Below, in pieces: positions 5,406 through 9,075 of a stretch of 9,075 bases of DNA (within the stretch, counting starts at the first letter, position 1; every line of letters starts with the position of its first letter). The stretch is from NCBI GenBank assembly GCA_026400595.1, contig JAPLOT010000010.1:1-9075 (forward strand), read 5' to 3'. Origin of the DNA: Alphaproteobacteria bacterium. GTDB taxonomy: Bacteria > Pseudomonadota > Alphaproteobacteria > Rhizobiales > Aestuariivirgaceae. Made by a program: the position numbers and the translations under genes. The notes under the pieces are model-generated. The model worked only from the letters and a program-made list of their open reading frames with translations, did no database searches and had not been told where the DNA came from.

Positions 5406-6130
5406 TCCGCTCCTTCATCGCGCATGACTTCATTCTCTCGCCCAATATCGGCCCGCGCCGCGATGGCCGTGCGGTGGATATGCTGCTGCTGCACTATACG
5501 GGCATGGCCTCGGCGGCCAAGGCGATCGCCTGGCTTTGCAATCCGCGCGCCGAGGTCTCCTGCCACTATCTGGTCGACGAGGAGGGGCGCATCACCCAGA
5601 TGGTGGGCGAAGAGATGCGGGCCTGGCATGCAGGCCAGTCGCAGTGGAAGGGCGAGCGCGACACCAACTCGCGCTCCATCGGGATCGAGATCCAGAACAC
5701 TGGCGATCAGCCCTATCCGGACCGCCAGATGTCGGCGGTGATCGCGCTCTGCCGCGACATCCTGTCCCGTCACGCCATTCCCCCTCAACATGTTCTCGCG
5801 CATTCCGATGTCGCGCCGGCCCGCAAGTCCGATCCAGGCGAACTGTTCGACTGGGAACGTCTGTTCCGCAATGGCATCGGCCACTGGGTGGAGCCTGAGC
5901 CGCTGGAGCAGGGGCCGCAGCTCGGCCCCGGCGATACAGGCGAGGCCGTCATGCGGCTGCAGGCCATTCTCGCCGGCTATGGCTATGGCATTGCCGTCAC
6001 CGGCAGCTATGATCATGACACGCTTCTGGTGGTGAAGGCCTTCCAGCGCCACTTCCGGCCCGCGCGGGTGGATGGCCTGGCCGACCGGTCGACGCTGGAG
6101 ACGCTGGCCCGGCTGACGGCCGCGCGCTGA
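5402..6130 (+). CDS. N-acetylmuramoyl-L-alanine amidase, AmpD/AmiD type, with peptidoglycan-binding domain
   Basis: A protein of 242 residues. Residues about 20-155 are an Amidase_2 (AmpD) domain with candidate zinc ligands H31 (LLLHYTGM), H134 (AHSDVAP) and D144 (RKSDPG), plus K142 and E96 (GIEIQN) in positions matching AmpD catalytic residues. Residues about 172-236 form a PG_binding_1 domain (LGPGDTGEAVMRLQAIL through FQRHFRPARVDGLAD). The reaction cleaves the amide between (anhydro)MurNAc and L-alanine, in cell-wall recycling or remodelling. No signal peptide or lipobox is present. That suits a cytoplasmic AmpD recycling role, yet the wall-binding domain is more typical of exported AmiD-like enzymes, so the location is ambiguous. 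The GTG start at 5402 overlaps the DnaJ stop by four bases and no better ATG precedes the catalytic domain. It ends three bases from the convergent secreted-protein gene. AmpD can influence beta-lactamase induction where ampR/ampC exist; none is visible. Confidence 0.92.
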   Translation: MIRSFIAHDFILSPNIGPRRDGRAVDMLLLHYTGMASAAKAIAWLCNPRAEVSCHYLVDEEGRITQMVGEEMRAWHAGQSQWKGERDTNSRSIGIEIQNTGDQPYPDRQMSAVIALCRDILSRHAIPPQHVLAHSDVAPARKSDPGELFDWERLFRNGIGHWVEPEPLEQGPQLGPGDTGEAVMRLQAILAGYGYGIAVTGSYDHDTLLVVKAFQRHFRPARVDGLADRSTLETLARLTAAR

Positions 6131-6133
6131 CGC

Positions 6134-6595
6134 TCACGGCTTGCGGCAGAGATCCAGCAGGCTTTCCAGATCGGCGTCGATCAGGGGGAAGATGGTCTCG
6201 TTGCCCTCGATGATCACGCGGAAGCGGTCGGCCTTCAGCATGGCGGCAAGGATCTGGGCGTTGGCCGGAACCTTCGCCTCGACACTGGTGAGCGCCGCCT
6301 CGAGATTGACCTCGCTCTTGCCGGTGAACGTGGCGCTTTCCTCGTCGGCCTTGAGGGTGACGGTGATATCCGCGCCCGGATGCAGCTTGGCGCTGGCTTC
6401 CGGAATGAAGACGTTGACTTCGCCCTGCTGCACCGGGCACCAGAAGCTGATGCCGACATCGTCGGAGTCCGGCACGCCGAAGATCAGGTATGCGTCGGAG
6501 TCGCTTGCATCCAGCATCCACTGGCGCTCCTGTGCCTGGGTGGACAGGGCCGAGGCGGCAAGAAGGCAGAAGGCGAGCAGGAAACGGCAGGTCAT
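6134..6595 (-). CDS. Secreted protein of unknown function with two mature cysteines
   Basis: A protein of 153 residues with a Sec-type signal peptide (MTCRFLLAFCLLAASALS, cleavage likely after QAQ near residue 22). The mature part is acidic and beta-rich in appearance: YLIFGVPDSDDVGISFWCP, VNVFIPEASAKL, ITVTLKADEESATF and FRVIIEGNETIFPLID. Cysteines C53 and C150 may form a disulfide joining the start and the end of the domain. I recognise this only as a type of conserved periplasmic protein of alphaproteobacteria without an assigned function. The start at 6595 is fixed by the signal peptide. The gene is convergent with the amidase (3-bp gap) and shares the CATG at 6593-6596 with the start of the divergent glutathione S-transferase, so any promoter and ribosome binding site must lie within that neighbour's coding sequence. 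No strong Shine-Dalgarno sequence was seen. Confidence 0.8.
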   Translation of the reverse strand: MTCRFLLAFCLLAASALSTQAQERQWMLDASDSDAYLIFGVPDSDDVGISFWCPVQQGEVNVFIPEASAKLHPGADITVTLKADEESATFTGKSEVNLEAALTSVEAKVPANAQILAAMLKADRFRVIIEGNETIFPLIDADLESLLDLCRKP

Positions 6596-7268
6596 GGCGG
6601 CAACATCCGAAGGCGAAGCGCCTCTCTACAGGCTCTATTGGGACCGGGGAAGTGCCAATATGGCGCCGCATGCCCTGCTGCATGAGCTGGGCGTGCCCTT
6701 CGATCTGGTTCATGTCGATGTGGCAAGTGGCGCCCATCGCGCGCCCGGCTACACGGCGCTCAATCCCAATCAGCGTGTGCCCACTTTGGTGCATGGCGAT
6801 CACGTTCTCTACGAATCCGCGGCCATCCTGCTCTATCTCTGCGAGTCGCATCCCGAATCCGGTCTCATGCCGCTGCCCGGCAACCCTCGGCGCCACCTGT
6901 TCCTGCAATGGCTCTTCTATTTCACCAACACGTTGCAGGAGGATCTGCAGCACTGGTGGCATGCCGACAATTACGTCACTGCCGAGGCCTGCCGCAGCGA
7001 CATGAAAGCCGTGGCCGAACAGCGGCTTGGCAGATTCTTCTCGCGATTCGATTCAAGTCTGGCCAAGGATGGCCCCTATGTGCTTGGCGCGCAGTTCTCG
7101 GCCTGCGACCTCTTTTTCGTCATGCTCTGCCGCTGGACGCGGCAGATGCCGGTGACGGCACTTGATTACCCGCAGATCAAACGGCTCGTCGATCTCGTCA
7201 CCCAGCGTCCCGCCTGGCGTGCGATGATGGCGGACGAAGGCATCAATTGGAATGGACCCCTGACATGA
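6594..7268 (+). CDS. Glutathione S-transferase family protein
   Basis: A protein of 224 residues with the two-domain GST layout. The thioredoxin-like N-terminal domain (about 10-85) starts LYRLYWDRGSANMAPHALL, with S20 in the position of the activating serine of bacterial GSTs, a cis-proline in RVPTLV (P63) and the glutathione gamma-glutamyl contact ES at 74-75. The helical C-terminal domain includes the N-capping-box region FSACDLFFVMLCRW. It likely conjugates or isomerises electrophiles with glutathione in the cytoplasm; the substrate cannot be read from sequence. The ATG at 6594 keeps the family-typical N-terminus; only a weak GCAGG precedes it, within the divergent gene. A frame upstream stays open to 6141 but lies antisense to the secreted-protein gene. 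Its stop overlaps the next start (ATGA at 7265-7268), so it is coupled to the amidohydrolase and both may serve one breakdown pathway. Confidence 0.9.
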   Translation: MAATSEGEAPLYRLYWDRGSANMAPHALLHELGVPFDLVHVDVASGAHRAPGYTALNPNQRVPTLVHGDHVLYESAAILLYLCESHPESGLMPLPGNPRRHLFLQWLFYFTNTLQEDLQHWWHADNYVTAEACRSDMKAVAEQRLGRFFSRFDSSLAKDGPYVLGAQFSACDLFFVMLCRWTRQMPVTALDYPQIKRLVDLVTQRPAWRAMMADEGINWNGPLT

Positions 7269-8929
7269 GTGCAGACATCGTCATCGAAAATGCCGCCATC
7301 CTCACAATGGACGATGCCCGTCCCAAGGCCGAGGCGCTGGCGATCACCGGCAACCGCATCGCCGCGGTGGGCAGCAATCGCGAGATTGCAGCGGAGAAGG
7401 GGGCCTCGACGCGGGTGATCGATGCCGGGGGTGCCACCGTCACGCCTGGCTTTGTCGAAGCCCACATGCATCTCTTTGCCGGTGCGGCCGAACTCAAGCA
7501 TCTGCAGTTGGCGGGCACGAAGGGATTCGACGGGCTGAAGTCCCGCACGCTTGCCTACCTGAAAGACAATCCCGGAAGCGATCTCGTGATCGGGGAGCAG
7601 GCAGACTACATCATCATCTCCGAGTCCGAGCCGCTGACCCGCCATCATCTGGATCGCATCGTGAAGGACCGGCCGCTCCTCGTCTTCTCGCCCGATCACC
7701 ACACCGCCTGGGCCAATACGCTGGCGCTGGAACAGGCCGGCATCCTCAAGGGCAAGGCGCTGGGGCCGGGCAACGAGATCGTCATGGGACCGGACGGGCT
7801 GGCCGCGGGCGAACTTCGCGAGGGCGAAGCCTTCAATCCGGTCCGGGCGCTGCTGAAAGGCGGCGATCGTGACCGGCTTGGCCTCACCACCGGCGGCGAG
7901 CCCGATCCCTATCCGGACACGGCCGCCTTCGAAAGCGATCTCGCGGTCATGGCGCGCGGCCTTGCCCATTGTGCCGCGCATGGCCTGACCGCGATCCACA
8001 ACATGGATGGCAATCTCTACACGCTCGAACTGCTCGAAGAGCTGCAGCGCCGCGGTCAGCTCACGGCCCGTGTGCGCGTGCCTTTCCACATGAAGAACTT
8101 CATGGACCTGTCGATGCTGGAGAAGGCCAGCAAAATGGCGGCGCGCTACAATTCCGACATGCTGCAGTCGGGCTTCGTGAAGATCTTCGTCGATGGCGTG
8201 GTCGACAGCGCCACTGCCGTGATGGTCGAGGACTATGCCGATCAGCCGGGCTGGCGCGGCGATCCGCTCTTTGCACCCGAACACTTCGCCAAGGTGGCCG
8301 TCGAGGCTGACCGGCGGGGCCTGCAGATCGCGGTACATGCCATCGGCGACGGCGCTGTGCGCATCACGCTCGATGGCTATGCCGCCGCGCAGAAGGCCAA
8401 TGGCAAGCGCGACAGCCGTCACCGCGTGGAACACGTCGAGGTCATCCATCCCGACGACATCCCGCGCTTCGCCAGGCTTGGCGTCATCGCCTCGATGCAG
8501 CCGCCGCATCCGCCCGGCTGCCACGGCCTGCCGCTTGAACCCTATCTCTCGCGGCTTGGCGAAAAGCGCTGGCCCTATGCCTTCGCCCAGCGCGCCATCC
8601 GCAACACCGGCGCGCATGTGGTCTTCGCCACCGACTGGCCGGTCTCGGACATCGATCCGCTCTGGTCGATCCAGTCCGCCATGACGCGCGGCCGCTGGAC
8701 CCCGGCGATGCCCGACAACCGCGTCAGCCTGCACGAGGCGATCCACTCTTACACGGTGGAGGGCGCGCATGCCGGCTTCATGGACGGCAGGATCGGCGTG
8801 CTGAAGCCGGACCTTCTGGCCGACGTTACGGTGCTGGCCGGAAATCTCGAAAGGACCGATCCGGACGCGATCAGAACCATCCGTCCACGGATCACCATCT
8901 GCGACGGCCGGGTGGTGTTCGGGCAGTAG
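7265..8929 (+). CDS. YtcJ-type metal-dependent amidohydrolase (amidohydrolase family 3)
   Basis: A protein of 554 residues in the amidohydrolase superfamily, full length for the YtcJ group. An N-terminal beta-sandwich strand (ADIVIENAAILTMDD) leads into a TIM barrel with metal-site motifs: H67/H69 in GFVEAHMHLF, K306 in VKIFVDGVVDSATA (candidate carbamylated lysine), H358 in AVHAIGDGAV, H390 in RVEHVEVIHPDD, and the catalytic-type D457 in FATDWPVSDIDPLW. The C-terminal strands (GRIGVLKPDLLADVTVL and TICDGRVVFG) return to the sandwich. Such enzymes hydrolyse amide, ester or related C-N bonds; the substrate is unknown for nearly all members. No signal peptide, so cytoplasmic. The ATG at 7265 overlaps the GST stop; an ATG at 7247 is in frame but would extend the overlap and add a non-family stretch. 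It is probably the last gene of a two-gene operon. Confidence 0.92.
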   Translation: MSADIVIENAAILTMDDARPKAEALAITGNRIAAVGSNREIAAEKGASTRVIDAGGATVTPGFVEAHMHLFAGAAELKHLQLAGTKGFDGLKSRTLAYLKDNPGSDLVIGEQADYIIISESEPLTRHHLDRIVKDRPLLVFSPDHHTAWANTLALEQAGILKGKALGPGNEIVMGPDGLAAGELREGEAFNPVRALLKGGDRDRLGLTTGGEPDPYPDTAAFESDLAVMARGLAHCAAHGLTAIHNMDGNLYTLELLEELQRRGQLTARVRVPFHMKNFMDLSMLEKASKMAARYNSDMLQSGFVKIFVDGVVDSATAVMVEDYADQPGWRGDPLFAPEHFAKVAVEADRRGLQIAVHAIGDGAVRITLDGYAAAQKANGKRDSRHRVEHVEVIHPDDIPRFARLGVIASMQPPHPPGCHGLPLEPYLSRLGEKRWPYAFAQRAIRNTGAHVVFATDWPVSDIDPLWSIQSAMTRGRWTPAMPDNRVSLHEAIHSYTVEGAHAGFMDGRIGVLKPDLLADVTVLAGNLERTDPDAIRTIRPRITICDGRVVFGQ

Positions 8930-9075
8930 CATTCATCCTTCTCCCATCTGCAGCGAGTGAGTAATGATTTCTCTTCGACCCTTCTCCCGCCTCGCGGGAT
9001 AAGGTGGCGCATCAGCGCCGGTCGCCGCCACCCTCGCTGGCGCTCGGGCCCTAACCCGCCCTTCGGGCACCCTCT
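8930..9075. repeat. GC-rich intergenic palindromic element after the amidohydrolase gene
   Basis: No gene is seen here. The stretch is a chain of inverted repeats: CCTTCTCCCGC (8980-8990) with GCGGGATAAGG (8994-9004), one mismatch and a 3-base loop; GGTGGCG (9003-9009) with CGCCACC (9026-9032), enclosing GGCGC/GCGCC (9006-9010, 9015-9019); and GCCC/GGGC (9058-9061, 9065-9068). This layout recalls the interspersed palindromic repeats common between genes in alphaproteobacteria. The first hairpin could also help end the upstream transcript, although no T-run follows. The element continues to the window edge and may extend beyond. Confidence 0.6.

Noticed and set aside
6141..6593. A possible N-terminal extension of the GST upstream of 6594.
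   Set aside because: The frame is open, but it lies antisense to the secreted-protein gene and the GST family N-terminus begins right after 6594.
5997..6962. A 321-residue minus-strand frame covering the amidase end, the secreted protein and the GST.
   Set aside because: It runs through three better supported genes; its C-terminal half is an Arg/Pro/Gly-rich out-of-frame reading of the secreted-protein gene.
7166..8932. A 588-residue open frame on the minus strand opposite the amidohydrolase.
   Set aside because: It is antisense to a gene with all family motifs, its product is rich in His, Arg, Gly and Asp without any recognisable domain, and long antisense frames are expected in GC-rich DNA.
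1..9075. CRISPR arrays, toxin-antitoxin pairs, transposases, phage or defence genes.
   Set aside because: No regular spaced repeats, no mobile-element gene, and every sizeable open stretch is accounted for by housekeeping or envelope families.

Overview
The window is GC-rich, tightly packed chromosomal DNA. It most likely comes from an alphaproteobacterium, probably of the Hyphomicrobiales (Rhizobiales) type. The grounds are the ArsR-methyltransferase regulator fused to a metF operon, orphan Tat-exported MlaC-like proteins, an extensin-like lipoprotein, a TerB-DnaJ/AmpD gene pair and a GC-rich intergenic palindromic repeat. This is inferred from gene content; no rRNA or marker gene is present. 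No tRNA, rRNA, CRISPR array, insertion sequence, phage gene or integrase was seen.

Layout. (1) 1-1740, minus strand: a SahR-like regulator (ArsR winged helix plus SAM/SAH-binding methyltransferase fold) overlaps metF by 4 bp. metF runs off the left edge. An AT-rich palindrome sits on the regulator's promoter and looks like its own operator. (2) 1880-3150, plus strand: two tandem, diverged MlaC-family (Ttg2D) periplasmic lipid-carrier proteins, both with twin-arginine-like signals, separated by a perfect hairpin. (3) 3158-3600: a small class I cytochrome c on the minus strand, whose expected signal peptide is absent, next to a perfect FNR/FixK-type box. (4) 3618-4271: an extensin-like lipoprotein with a LAS-type metal site. 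(5) 4351-6130: a probable operon of a two-helix membrane protein, a TerB-DnaJ co-chaperone and an AmpD-type amidase with a peptidoglycan-binding domain; the last two overlap by 4 bp. (6) 6134-6595, minus strand: a secreted protein of unknown function. It starts head to head with a glutathione S-transferase, the two ATG codons sharing one CATG. The transferase is translationally coupled (ATGA) to a YtcJ-type amidohydrolase ending at 8929. (7) 8930-9075: non-coding, filled by a GC-rich palindromic element.

How the genes fit together. The left pair belongs to the SAM/methionine cycle: SAH sensing controls methyl-folate supply. The middle block is concerned with the cell envelope: lipid carriage, peptidoglycan or wall peptidase, peptidoglycan amidase and membrane chaperone. 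The right pair suggests small-molecule breakdown or detoxification with an unknown substrate.

Most genes are recognisable families. The least ordinary points are the cytochrome c with a missing leader beside an FNR box, the orphan MlaC tandem, the CATG-shared divergent starts and the promoter-embedded SahR operator. I did not find convincing evidence for an entirely new biological system.
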